Of a stretch of 11,614 bases of DNA, positions 1 through 6,837 are shown piece by piece. Position 1 is the stretch's first letter. Each line of letters opens with the position of its first letter. The position numbers were made by a program, and so were the translations under genes. Location of the stretch: contig CAJUTL010000058.1 in the NCBI GenBank assembly GCA_910589395.1, forward strand, positions 1 to 11,614, written 5' to 3'. The stretch comes from an uncultured Oscillospiraceae bacterium. Lineage in GTDB: Bacteria > Bacillota_A > Clostridia > Oscillospirales > Acutalibacteraceae. The notes under the pieces were generated by a model that did not search any database, had not been told where the DNA came from, and saw only the letters and a list, made by a program, of their open reading frames with translations.

Positions 1-108
1 TGGCTTTCCGTACCAAGCCGCTTCACGAGTGGCCGCGGCGCCTCGCCGCTAAATTTCAATTTATCGAGCTATGTTTATGCCCTTTCATTCCTAATTGTTC
101 ATTTATTT
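1..108 (-). repeat. Composite intergenic repeat, copy 1 (inverted)
   Basis: Read on the minus strand, this stretch carries the same ordered modules as 1045-1165 and 5600-5768: a CAATTAGGAATG block (78-97), an A/T-rich block with TAAATTGAAATTTA (about 51-64), a short GC hairpin (about 33-50) and CACTCGTGAAGC (20-31). It fills the space before ribF and contains no gene. I see no convincing sigma-A promoter for ribF in it, so ribF may be transcribed from further upstream. The left edge is cut by the window. Confidence 0.7.
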
Positions 109-140
109 GTACGCCCCCCAAAAAGAAAGGAGCGGCGGGA

Positions 141-1043
141 ATGGTTACGATCAAAAACATAGAAGAAATTCAGGAGAACACCTCCTGCTCCTTGGCGCTG
201 GGGGCCTTTGACGGGCTGCACCGAGGGCATATGGCGGTGATCGAAAAGGCCCTTTTGCCTCCTTTCGCGGAGCACGCGGGGGTGCTTACCTTTGCGGGAA
301 GCCCTTCCGGCGGCCCGGCTGTGATCACAACGGAGGATAAAGAAAGTCTTTTGGCGGAGCAGGGAATAGAGCGCCTTTACTCTCTTTGCTTTTCCCAGGT
401 GCGGGATATTCCGGCGGAGGAATTTTTCTGGGAAACCCTCATCGGGCGGTGCAGGGCGGCCCGACTGTGCTGCGGCGAGGATTTCCGTTTTGGCAAGGGC
501 GCGGCGGGCAATGTTTCCCTTCTCACAAGGCTTTGCCGGGAGGCGGAAATAGAGCTCTGCGTGCTGGCTGATGTGCTGGACCACGGGGAAAGGATCAGCT
601 CCACCCGGATCCGGGCGGCGGTCAAGGCCGGGGAGATCCCTTTGGCAAACCGGCTGCTGGGCAGGCCCTTCGGCTTTTCGGCAGAGGTGATCCACGGAAA
701 CCACATTGGCACGGGGCTTGGCTTCCCCACCGTAAATCAGGCGATTCCAGAGGGGTTCTCCATTCCCCCCTTTGGCGTGTACGCTTCCCGGATCCAGGTG
801 GAAAATACCTGGTATACCGGCGTGACAAATATTGGGGTAAAGCCCACCGTGGGCTCCGACCGGGTGCTTTCCGAAACCTGGATCCCGGAGTTTTCCGGAG
901 ATCTGTACGGAAAAAGGCTGCGGCTTGCCCTGCTTCAATTTATCCGCCCGGAGCGAAAATTTGATTCCCTGGAGGAGCTGAAGGCCGAGATCCGAAAAAA
1001 CGCGGCCCAGGCCGGGGAAATTACAGGAGCGGGAAAGAAATGA
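141..1043 (+). CDS. ribF: RibF, bifunctional riboflavin kinase / FAD synthetase
   Basis: Makes FMN from riboflavin and ATP, then FAD from FMN and ATP, in the cytoplasm. The 300-residue length fits the family (about 300-315). The N-terminal adenylyltransferase half shows the nucleotide-binding GAFDGLHRGH (21-30), GEDFRFGKG (112-120) and ISSTRIRAAV (152-161). The C-terminal kinase half shows GTGLGFPTVN (190-199), GVYA (212-215), NIGVKPT (230-236), a conserved Glu at 245 and LYG (255-257). The ATG at 141 is set by AAGGAG at 127-132 with an 8-nt gap. One oddity is the segment after the first beta strands: it reads VLTFAGSPSG where relatives usually have VxTFxPHP, and it looks slightly shortened, so the adenylyltransferase half may be weakened. 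ribF near rpsO and pnp is a common Firmicute order. The stop codon lies at the very start of the following repeat (AAATGAGCAATTAG). Confidence 0.96.
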   Translation: MVTIKNIEEIQENTSCSLALGAFDGLHRGHMAVIEKALLPPFAEHAGVLTFAGSPSGGPAVITTEDKESLLAEQGIERLYSLCFSQVRDIPAEEFFWETLIGRCRAARLCCGEDFRFGKGAAGNVSLLTRLCREAEIELCVLADVLDHGERISSTRIRAAVKAGEIPLANRLLGRPFGFSAEVIHGNHIGTGLGFPTVNQAIPEGFSIPPFGVYASRIQVENTWYTGVTNIGVKPTVGSDRVLSETWIPEFSGDLYGKRLRLALLQFIRPERKFDSLEELKAEIRKNAAQAGEITGAGKK

Positions 1044-1044
1044 G

Positions 1045-1165
1045 CAATTAGAAATTAGCAATGAGCAATGAAAGGGCAAAGGCGTTGTACCAACACCGGC
1101 GTTGTACCAACACAGGCGTTGTACCAACGCCGGTAAATTGAAATTTACGGGCGCACCGCTTACTC
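1045..1165 (+). repeat. Composite intergenic repeat, copy 2
   Basis: Begins right at the ribF stop codon with CAATTAG/AATGAGCAATG blocks (1045-1078), continues with the 17-bp tandem repeat (1080-1130), and then TAAATTGAAATTTA (1133-1146) followed by a shortened form of the GC hairpin module. The same module order is found in copy 1 (1-108, opposite strand) and copy 3 (5600-5768). No reading frame or RNA gene is recognised in it. Confidence 0.7.
1080..1130 (+). repeat. Tandem repeat, 3 x 17 bp
   Basis: Three head-to-tail units (1080-1096, 1097-1113, 1114-1130) share the core GGCGTTGTACCAAC. They differ only at the first base of the unit (A or C) and at one base near its end. Each core contains the near-palindrome GTTGTACCAAC. 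A single diverged unit, CAGGTGTTGTAACCAA, sits at the matching place in copy 3 of the composite repeat (about 5667-5682), so unit number varies between copies. Confidence 0.9.
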
Positions 1166-1171
1166 CCCACC

Positions 1172-1266
1172 TGTCATTCTGAACGAAGTGAAGAATCTCG
1201 TCCTTCGAGCCTTTTTGAAGGGTTTTAAGGACGAGATTCTTCGTCGCTATGCTCCTCAGAATGACA
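1172..1266. repeat. Palindromic TGTCATTCTGA element, copy A (MITE-like)
   Basis: A 95-bp foldback unit. The ends TGTCATTCTGA (1172-1182) and TCAGAATGACA (1256-1266) are perfect 11-bp inverted repeats. Inside, a perfect 16-bp pair at 1190-1205 and 1227-1242 (GAAGAATCTCGTCCTT and its complement) makes a long hairpin. It carries no coding sequence. The same design recurs at 5790-5906. I recall similar TGTCATTCTGA repeats from many bacterial genomes. How it spreads cannot be told from here. Confidence 0.85.
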
Positions 1267-1287
1267 AAGGAGGAGGCGTTCTTCTCT

Positions 1288-1440
1288 AACGAGTAATTCG
1301 CTAAACTATCATTTATTAGCGTTGGTTACAACGCTTGTGACTGTGCTCTTCCTTGCTCGTTCCTCATTGCACCTGCCCTTTTCTAAATTGCGCTGCGTAG
1401 CAGCGCCGCCACCGTCTGGTATCCAGCATCCAGCATCTAA
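1288..1440. repeat. Non-coding tail with repeat modules after element A
   Basis: Contains a block at 1298-1320 (CGCTAAACTAT core) that matches 5953-5975 at all but a few bases. A CCAGCATCCAGCATCT stretch (about 1424-1439) is the reverse complement of the AGATGCTGGAT units at 5564-5590. With 1045-1266 it makes the ribF downstream spacer a near-mirror of the pnp downstream spacer. No gene seen. Confidence 0.6.
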
Positions 1441-1479
1441 AAAAACGAGCGCATTGCGGTTTTTTCCGCAATGCGCTCG
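1439..1479 (-). terminator. Intrinsic terminator of the secreted-protein gene
   Basis: A perfect 14-bp stem, CGAGCGCATTGCGG (1446-1459) with its complement (1466-1479), closes a 6-nt loop. On the minus strand it is followed by seven T residues (complement of 1439-1445). It lies 40 bp past the stop codon of the minus-strand gene. Confidence 0.9.
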
Positions 1480-1518
1480 CTCTGTTTATTGCTTTTATCC
1501 CGGTATAAAACGACCTGC

Positions 1519-2430
1519 TTATTCCACGATCACGGCGTATTCGTCCAGCTCCGCGATGTAGCGGTCGCATTCCTCCTGGGTGATCATGCCGCTTTGCACG
1601 TTGGCCCGGTAGGCTTCCTCCGCTATGGCCCGGTGGTTTACGTTTTCCGGGGGATATTCCGTTTCGGCGGCCTTCAGCTCCTCCCGCAGGGCGGAAAGGC
1701 CGAAGATAAGCTCACCCTTTTCTGCGGGCTCCTGCTGGGCCTTGGCGAGGCTGCTCCCTGCCGGAAGCTCAGGCTGGATATTCAAGGCATACTGGCTGAT
1801 AAAAAGCCTGTCTGCGGAAGCGGAACGGGCGGCTTCTCCGGCCTTTTCCGCCTGAGCGGGCTCATACACCCCCTCGGTTTCCCCGGTGATATAATAGTAA
1901 TCTCCCCTGGTGGTAAAGCCGGCGCCGCGATCGGGCTTCCAGAGGAAAAGCAGGTATTCCTGGCCTTCCCGCAGGGAGGCATAATCTTCGTAAATAACGG
2001 AAGGATCTGCCCGGTCTCCCTCCATGCGCACGGTAATTTCCTCCGCAGGGGCTTTTCCCCGCAGGGTTTCCGCAACGGAGATGGTATAATCCGTATGAAC
2101 CAAGGTACCCGCGTTATCGCCCACTCCGTAAATCAGGAAAGGCTCGGAAACAGCGGAAACGGTTCCCCGTACCACCAAAGTGGATTCCTGAATGAGATCC
2201 TCCAGAGAATAAAGAACGGGATAGCCAAAGATTACAGTAACAGTTTCCGGCAAAGAGCTTTCCTGTTCAGGGCTGACAGTGAAGGGCAAAACCGCTTCGG
2301 AAGCGGAAGCGCCCTCCTCCGGCTGGGCAGCCAGAGCGGGAGAGCGGAAGAACAGCACGGAGCCTGCCACGAAAACTGCCATGGCCAGGGAACAGCTGAG
2401 AATGGTAAACACAGTTTTCCTTTTTTTCAT
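1519..2430 (-). CDS. Secreted protein of unknown function
   Basis: 303 residues. I do not recognise a named family. The N-terminus is a clear Sec signal peptide: KKRK (2-5), a hydrophobic core at about 7-28, and an Ala-Leu-Ala cleavage region at about 32-35, with no lipobox Cys. The body has the look of a small secreted beta-barrel domain: STLVVRGTVSAV, then YTISVAETLRGKAP, a charged ITVRMEGD stretch, and GQEYLLFL. This pattern is seen in several uncharacterised exported proteins of Gram-positives. An Ala/Glu-rich helical segment and an acidic C-terminus follow. The ATG at 2430 is supported by AGGAGGG (2437-2443) with a 6-nt gap, a consensus promoter upstream and a terminator downstream, so it is a single-gene unit. 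It sits opposite to, and splits, the common ribF-rpsO neighbourhood. Confidence 0.9.
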   Translation of the reverse strand: MKKRKTVFTILSCSLAMAVFVAGSVLFFRSPALAAQPEEGASASEAVLPFTVSPEQESSLPETVTVIFGYPVLYSLEDLIQESTLVVRGTVSAVSEPFLIYGVGDNAGTLVHTDYTISVAETLRGKAPAEEITVRMEGDRADPSVIYEDYASLREGQEYLLFLWKPDRGAGFTTRGDYYYITGETEGVYEPAQAEKAGEAARSASADRLFISQYALNIQPELPAGSSLAKAQQEPAEKGELIFGLSALREELKAAETEYPPENVNHRAIAEEAYRANVQSGMITQEECDRYIAELDEYAVIVE

Positions 2431-2502
2431 GGAAATCCCTCCTGAGAGTTATTGGGAAAGCTTGCAAAATAATTTGCGTAAAATTTGCAAATCTCTATTG
2501 TC

Positions 2503-2531
2503 ATAATAGCAGGAATTATAATGCGTGTCAA
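2503..2531 (-). promoter_or_regulatory. Sigma-A promoter of the secreted-protein gene
   Basis: On the minus strand: TTGACA (complement of 2526-2531), a 17-nt spacer, and TATTAT (complement of 2503-2508). The -35 is a full consensus match and the -10 matches 5 of 6. Expected start is near 2496, giving a leader of about 65 nt before the ATG at 2430. Confidence 0.9.
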
Positions 2532-2625
2532 TAAAGATTTCAAAAAAAGATACAAAAATTTCCGGAAGAATATTAAAATTCAGAATATAAATCTTAAAGC
2601 CAAAATAAAAAACCCGGAAAAACGC

Positions 2626-2654
2626 TTTACAAAGCCGGGAAGCTGTGGTAAAAT
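2626..2654 (+). promoter_or_regulatory. Sigma-A promoter of rpsO (extended -10)
   Basis: TTTACA (2626-2631), 17-nt spacer, TAAAAT (2649-2654), preceded by TG one base away (2646-2647), an extended -10. The A-rich sequence upstream (2530-2612) could act as an UP element. A short CCCGG...CCGGG inverted repeat (2613-2617 / 2635-2639) brackets the -35, but nothing shows that it is an operator. Expected start is near 2661. Confidence 0.85.
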
Positions 2655-2660
2655 GAACAA

Positions 2661-2898
2661 GCTGCCCTATCCTCGGACTGTGGAGACACCGACCTCGGCC
2701 TGTGGATAAACGATCCTTCGGATCGTCTTACGATTCAAAACAATCATTGCACGATTCTTCGAATCGCTTATGATTTTTTGAATCGTCCGCGTTTCCTTCT
2801 TTGAAATTTCTTATGGTTCTTTATTTTAAGAAGGCTTGTGATTCGGATCGTTTGGGGTGAATAACAGAGCGGCAGAGAGCCGCGGAAAGGTGAACAGT
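2661..2898 (+). promoter_or_regulatory. Structured rpsO leader, candidate autoregulatory region
   Basis: About 240 nt lie between the likely start and the rpsO ATG. They hold a near-duplicate CCTCGGACTGTGG / CCTCGGCCTGTGG (about 2671 and 2693) and a perfect hairpin ACGATCC-TTC-GGATCGT (2710-2726). A larger hairpin follows with outer arms 2730-2747 and 2770-2786 (17 of 18 positions, one bulge) and an inner hairpin CGATTC-TTC-GAATCG (2752-2766). Finally CCTTCTT/AAGAAGG arms sit at 2795-2801 and 2828-2834. S15 represses its own mRNA through leader structures in several bacteria. Whether this leader binds S15 is inference. Confidence 0.5.
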
Positions 2899-3162
2899 AT
2901 GACAAAAGCAGAAAAGACCGAGATCATTCAGAAGTATGCCCGCCACGAGGGCGACACCGGTTCTCCCGAGGTGCAGATCGCCGTTTTGAGCAAGCGGATC
3001 AGCGACCTCACCGAGCATCTGCGTGAGAACAAGAAGGATCATCATTCCCGCCGTGGTCTGTTGAAGATGGTAGGCCAGAGAAGGAGCCTTCTGAATTATC
3101 TCATCAAGATCGATATTGAGCGCTATCGCGCCATTGTCGCGGAGCTGGGTCTGCGCAAGTAA
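2899..3162 (+). CDS. rpsO: 30S ribosomal protein S15
   Basis: Primary 16S rRNA-binding protein of the small-subunit platform, contacting the helix 20/21/22 junction. The 87-residue length is normal (87-89). Family marks are TGSPEVQIA (20-28), LTEHL (37-41), DHHSRRGL (47-54) and LLNYLIK near 64-70; the His/Asp/Ser set in 40-50 is the rRNA contact region known for the family. The ATG at 2899 is chosen because GGAAAGG lies at 2884-2890 with an 8-nt gap and the protein then begins at the usual place. An in-frame ATG at 2857 would add 14 unrelated residues and has no good ribosome site. It has its own promoter and a hairpin terminator, with pnp next downstream as in most bacteria. Confidence 0.98.
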   Translation: MTKAEKTEIIQKYARHEGDTGSPEVQIAVLSKRISDLTEHLRENKKDHHSRRGLLKMVGQRRSLLNYLIKIDIERYRAIVAELGLRK

Positions 3163-3173
3163 TACGGGAAAGC

Positions 3174-3224
3174 AAAGGCTGTGGTTGCAGGCCGTCTGGC
3201 CAGCGGCACAGCCTTTTGTTCTTT
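3174..3224 (+). terminator. Terminator/attenuator between rpsO and pnp
   Basis: Arms AAAGGCTGTG (3174-3183) and CACAGCCTTTT (3207-3217) pair around an inner GGCC-GTCT-GGCC hairpin, followed by TTTTGTTCTTTT. I see no good promoter in the 80 nt before pnp, so pnp is probably expressed by partial read-through of this terminator. The hairpin may also mark a processing point. Confidence 0.8.
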
Positions 3225-3312
3225 TATACCGGGTTTTCAGAAAGAGAAGCCCCCGCGGTTTGGGTCAGCTTGGGAGGTTTTACTCAGATAAGGAAAGGAA
3301 AGTGTGAAAAGT

Positions 3313-5505
3313 ATGTTTGAGAATTTCAAGGTGTATGAAACGGAATTTGCCGGGCGCCCTCTTGTGGTGGAAACCGGGAAAATGGGTCAGCTGGCAAACG
3401 GCGAGTGCCTGGTACGATACGGAGAAACGGTAGTGCATGTGGCGGCCACCGCCTCCGCAAAGCCCCGGGACGGGATCGATTTCTTCCCGCTCTCCGTGGA
3501 TTTTGAGGAAAAGCTTTATTCCGTGGGAAAGATCCCCGGCTCCTTTTTGAAGCGGGAGGGCAGGCCCAGCGAAAAGGCCACGCTGGTTTGCCGTATGATC
3601 GATCGGCCCATTCGCCCCCTGTTCCCCAAGGATATGCGCAATGATGTTTCCATCGTCTGCACGGTAATGTCTGTCGAACAGGACTGCTCCCCGGAAATTG
3701 CCGCCATGGTGGGCACCTCTATTGCCCTGAGCATTTCGGATATTCCCTGGAACGGCCCCATCTCCGGTGTTTCCGTGGGTCTGGTGGACGGCGAGTTTGT
3801 GATCAATCCCGATGTGAAGCAGCGCGAGGCTTCTCAGATGGCCGTGACCGTCGCCTCTACCTCTGAGCGGATCGCCATGATCGAGGCCGGCGCCAACGAG
3901 GTTTCCGACGAGGATATGTACAACGGCATTATGGCGGGCCATGAGGCCAACCAGAAAATTATTGAATTCATCAAGGGCATTCAGGCGGAAATCGGCAAGG
4001 AGAAGTTTTCCTATCCCTCCAATCAGCCGGAGGAGGAAATGCTGGAAGCTATCAAGGCCTTTGCCGAAGACGATATCCGCGCCGCTATGGATACCGATGA
4101 TAAGAATGTGCGGGACGAGCGGTTAAAGCCCGTTTATGAAAAGGTCCATGAGAAATTCGACGAGCTCTATCCCGAGCAGGAAGCGAAGATCGAGGAGTGC
4201 CTGTATCTGACGCAGAAATATGTGGTGCGCCGCTGGCTGTTGGACGAGCAGAAGCGTGTGGACGGCCGCGGCATGGACGAAATGCGCCCCCTGGCGGCGG
4301 AGGTGGCCCTGCTGCCCCGCGTGCACGGCTCTGGCATGTTTACCAGGGGCCAAACCCAGGTGCTCACCGTGGCTACCCTTGGCTCTCTTCGGGATAACCA
4401 GCTGCTGGACGGCATCGACGAGGAGGAATCCAAGCGGTACATTCACCACTATAACTTCCCCTCCTATTCTGTAGGCGAAACCCGGCCCAGCCGCGGCCCC
4501 GGCCGCCGGGAGATCGGCCATGGCGCTTTGGCGGAGCGTGCCCTGGTGCCTGTAGTGCCCGGAATTGACGAATTCCCCTATACGATCCGCCTGGTGTCCG
4601 AGGTGCTTTCCTCCAACGGCTCCACCTCCCAGGCCTCTATCTGCGGCTCCACCCTGGCGCTGATGGACGCCGGCGTACCCATCAAAGCCCCGGTGGCCGG
4701 TATTTCCTGCGGCCTGATTACCGAAGGGGACCGCTGGATGACCATGGTGGATATCCAGGGCGTGGAGGATTTCTTCGGCGATATGGACTTTAAGGTGGGC
4801 GGCACCAAGAAGGGAATCACCGCCATTCAGATGGATCTGAAAATCAAGGGCCTGCTGCCCGAGATGGTGAAGGAAGCACTGGAGAAGACCCACAAGGCCA
4901 GAAATTATATTATCGACGAGATTCTTCTGAAGGCCATTCCCCAGGTGCGGCCTGAGCTTTCCAAGTACGCGCCCAAAATGCTTTCCACCCAGATCCCGGT
5001 GGACAAGATCCGGGAGGTCATCGGCACAGGCGGCAAGGTCATTCAGAAGATCTGCGCCGAGTGCGAGATCACCATGGACGTGGAAGAGGACGGCCATGTG
5101 TATATTTCCGGCCTGGATCTGGAAAAGTGCCGGAGAGCTTTGGATATTGTGGATACCATTGTCAACGACCCGGAGCCCGGCTCCTACTATAACGGCAAGG
5201 TCACCCGCATTATGGATTTCGGCGCTTTTGTGGAGATCGCCCCCGGCAAAGAAGGCCTGGTGCATGTTTCCCGCCTGGATATCAAGCGCACGGAAAACGT
5301 GACCGATGTGGTAAATGTGGGCGATGTGGTAAAGGTCAAGGTGCTGGAGATCGATGATAAGGGCAGGCTGAACCTCAGCCGCCGGGACGCCCTCATCGAC
5401 CTGGACGGCGCCGTGCCGGAGAACGACATCTCTGAGGATCGCGGCCCCCGCCGGGACCGGGGAGACCGTGACCGCCGCCCCCGGAGAGACCACGACAGAA
5501 GATAA
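3313..5505 (+). CDS. pnp: Polynucleotide phosphorylase
   Basis: 3'-to-5' exoribonuclease using phosphate to release nucleoside diphosphates; a homotrimeric core enzyme of mRNA decay. At 730 residues it is full length. Order: RNase PH-like domain 1 (about 10-145), helical linker (about 235-325), RNase PH-like domain 2 with GRREIGHG (397-404), MDAGVP (451-456) and GDMDFK (489-494, with the Asp residues of the metal/phosphate site). Then come a KH domain with the GTGG loop (571-574) and an S1 domain (about 623-692). The C-terminal tail is Arg/Asp-rich (RGPRRDRGDRDRR and more). I prefer the ATG at 3313: AAGGAAAG (3295-3302) stands 10 nt before it and the protein begins MFENFKVYE. An in-frame GTG at 3304 would add three residues and sits almost on the ribosome site. 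Translation is likely high. Confidence 0.98.
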   Translation: MFENFKVYETEFAGRPLVVETGKMGQLANGECLVRYGETVVHVAATASAKPRDGIDFFPLSVDFEEKLYSVGKIPGSFLKREGRPSEKATLVCRMIDRPIRPLFPKDMRNDVSIVCTVMSVEQDCSPEIAAMVGTSIALSISDIPWNGPISGVSVGLVDGEFVINPDVKQREASQMAVTVASTSERIAMIEAGANEVSDEDMYNGIMAGHEANQKIIEFIKGIQAEIGKEKFSYPSNQPEEEMLEAIKAFAEDDIRAAMDTDDKNVRDERLKPVYEKVHEKFDELYPEQEAKIEECLYLTQKYVVRRWLLDEQKRVDGRGMDEMRPLAAEVALLPRVHGSGMFTRGQTQVLTVATLGSLRDNQLLDGIDEEESKRYIHHYNFPSYSVGETRPSRGPGRREIGHGALAERALVPVVPGIDEFPYTIRLVSEVLSSNGSTSQASICGSTLALMDAGVPIKAPVAGISCGLITEGDRWMTMVDIQGVEDFFGDMDFKVGGTKKGITAIQMDLKIKGLLPEMVKEALEKTHKARNYIIDEILLKAIPQVRPELSKYAPKMLSTQIPVDKIREVIGTGGKVIQKICAECEITMDVEEDGHVYISGLDLEKCRRALDIVDTIVNDPEPGSYYNGKVTRIMDFGAFVEIAPGKEGLVHVSRLDIKRTENVTDVVNVGDVVKVKVLEIDDKGRLNLSRRDALIDLDGAVPENDISEDRGPRRDRGDRDRRPRRDHDRR

Positions 5506-5518
5506 GCTTTGCTGAAAG

Positions 5519-5563
5519 AAAAAAGCGCCGCCGCAAATGCTGAATTTTGCGGCGGCGCTTTTT
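5519..5563 (+). terminator. Strong intrinsic terminator of pnp
   Basis: Arms at 5520-5537 and 5546-5563 pair perfectly over 18 bp (core GCGCCGCCGC), with A residues before and T residues after, 14 bp past the pnp stop. The symmetry would also allow stopping from the other strand. Confidence 0.93.
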
Positions 5564-5768
5564 AGATGCTGGATACTAGATGCTGGACAGCAGATGCAAT
5601 GAGCAATTAGGAATGAGCAATTTTAAGGGCAAGTGCGTTGAAGGGAACACTCGGCTATAAACAACACAGGTGTTGTAACCAAAGACCAATAAATTGGAAT
5701 TTGCAGCTGCGCTGCGGGCACTCGTGAAGCCGCTTGATACGGAAAATCGGTTTCTGACCCGACCGACG
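5564..5768 (+). repeat. Composite intergenic repeat, copy 3
   Basis: Starts with AGATGCTGGAT units (5564-5590), then CAATTAGGAATGAGCAAT and AAGGGCA (5604-5631), a variable part with one GTTGTAACCAA unit, AATAAATTGGAATTT (about 5688-5702), a GC hairpin (GCAGCTGCGCTGC), GGCACTCGTGAAGC (5717-5730) and a GTTTCTGACCCGACCG block (about 5750-5765). The last two blocks recur on the minus strand at 7577-7652. No coding potential recognised. Confidence 0.7.
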
Positions 5769-5789
5769 GTGATCCGCCTATTTTCCTCA

Positions 5790-5906
5790 TGTCATTCTGA
5801 GGAGCATAGAAAGCTATAGCTTTCTTGACAAAGAATCTCGTTCTTTGCCTTTTTATTCAGGGAATTAAGGGCGAGATTCTTCGTCACTTCGTTCCTCAGA
5901 ATGACA
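5790..5906. repeat. Palindromic TGTCATTCTGA element, copy B (MITE-like)
   Basis: A 117-bp relative of the element at 1172-1266. Terminal inverted repeats TGTCATTCTGAGGA (5790-5803) and TCCTCAGAATGACA (5893-5906) are perfect over 14 bp, with an AAAGAATCTCG.../...CGAGATTCTT internal pair. It has an extra AAAGCTATAGCTTT palindrome near its left end, absent from copy A. It lies at the same place in the repeat order as copy A. Confidence 0.85.
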
Positions 5907-6117
5907 GCGAGGGAGCTCGCCCCTCTTTAACAACGAACAGATAACAACTAGCTCGCTAAACTATAATTTACCAGCTTACTTACACTCAGTTCAAAAACAC
6001 TTATAGCAGTGTACTTCTTCCGTCCAGCCTGCGGCGCCTGTGTCCTTGCCCTTCTCATTGCTCATTCCTCAGTGCTAATTTCTCATTCCTTTTTGCTGCA
6101 ACTGCTTATAAAAGCTG
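5907..6117. repeat. Non-coding tail after element B
   Basis: Carries the block 5953-5975 (CGCTAAACTAT core) shared with 1298-1320, and CTCATTGCTCATTCCTCA / CTCATTCC units (about 6053-6090), which are inverted copies of the GAGCAAT motif elsewhere. The rest, about 5976-6050, shows nothing I recognise. No gene is supported here. Confidence 0.55.
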
Positions 6118-6143
6118 CCCGCGCAGCCGGGGAGCCGCGCGGG
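6112..6143 (-). terminator. Probable terminator after the AraC-type locus
   Basis: CCCGCGC (6118-6124) pairs with GCGCGGG (6137-6143). Read on the minus strand, the hairpin is followed by CAGCTTTTATAAG, a short T run. It lies 50 bp past the stop codon at 6194. Confidence 0.5.
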
Positions 6144-6193
6144 TGGAAGTAAGGTGAAAAAGGAAAATGTCCGCTTTCTTCAGCTGGTCGAGG

Positions 6194-6739
6194 TCACCTC
6201 AGCCGCACAGGGCGCAGGATCTGGTAGCCGATCCCCTCGGGGTAGTGCCGCTGATAGCATTGGCAGACCTCTTCGTTCCACTGGAATTTTCCGGCGTGCT
6301 CCGCGGTGCTGATGCCGCCGGGATCACTGCCGGGTTTGTTCAGGTCGTAATTCCATGCCAGTTCTTCTACCCGCCGCATGACTTCCCCATTGTTTTCCAT
6401 GTAGTCGAAGGGAGGGTGATAAAACACCAGGTAATAGCTGGCCGGAAAGCTTCTGAGCTCAAAGCCCTCAGGCACGGGGCCGCTGTAGTCCTCCGGTACC
6501 CCAAAGCCGTAAAAATACTCCCGCTTGCCGTTTGTGCGCACCCAGCCCGCTGTGTGGGGTGTGACCACCGGGTGCGCACTGTCACGCATGCTTTCTATAG
6601 CGCCGCACACCCGGTCGCAGTCGTGATAGCTCCAGAAATCTCCGTACCCTTCGGCGCGGGGCTCCCAAATACCGATGTATTTGTGGGCGGGGATATACTC
6701 TGTTTTTACCCGGGCTTCGCGCAGTTCCTTTGTGCTCAT
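6194..6739 (-). CDS. GyrI-like effector-binding domain fragment of an AraC-type regulator
   Basis: 181 residues from the ATG at 6739. It matches the C-terminal small-molecule-binding domain (GyrI-like/SOUL fold) found behind AraC DNA-binding domains in Rob-like regulators: VKTEYIPAHKYIGIW near the start, an acidic/aromatic region with FWSYHDCDRVCGAI, YYLVFYHPP, and a GYQILRPV ending. The open frame extends upstream to a GTG at 6826 (adding PIPLTMSKDMFHPW, the usual linker). However, AAAGGAG (complement of 6748-6754) stands exactly 8 nt before the 6739 ATG, so the fragment could be made as a free ligand-binding protein. Alternatively it is simply the dead 3' half of the gene interrupted at 6838-7080. 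Confidence 0.7.
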   Translation of the reverse strand: MSTKELREARVKTEYIPAHKYIGIWEPRAEGYGDFWSYHDCDRVCGAIESMRDSAHPVVTPHTAGWVRTNGKREYFYGFGVPEDYSGPVPEGFELRSFPASYYLVFYHPPFDYMENNGEVMRRVEELAWNYDLNKPGSDPGGISTAEHAGKFQWNEEVCQCYQRHYPEGIGYQILRPVRLR

Positions 6740-6837
6740 ACCGTCAGCTCCTTTTTGCGATGGATACATCGCGGAATATTGCCAGGGGTGAAACATGTCC
6801 TTACTCATGGTAAGCGGGATCGGCACAGGCCGCTTCC

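Noticed and set aside
1..140. FMN riboswitch upstream of ribF
   Set aside because: The space is filled by the composite repeat and shows none of the conserved FMN-element blocks I would expect.
99..1127. 342-codon minus-strand open frame
   Set aside because: Antisense to ribF; low-quality composition and no start signal.
1471..2445. 324-codon plus-strand open frame
   Set aside because: The minus-strand gene in the same place has a consensus promoter, AGGAGGG, a signal peptide and a terminator; the plus frame has none of these.
4123..5493. 456-codon open frame on the minus strand across pnp
   Set aside because: It is antisense to the well-conserved pnp domains, has His/Gly/Leu-rich composition typical of a reverse frame, and has no ribosome site or family motif.
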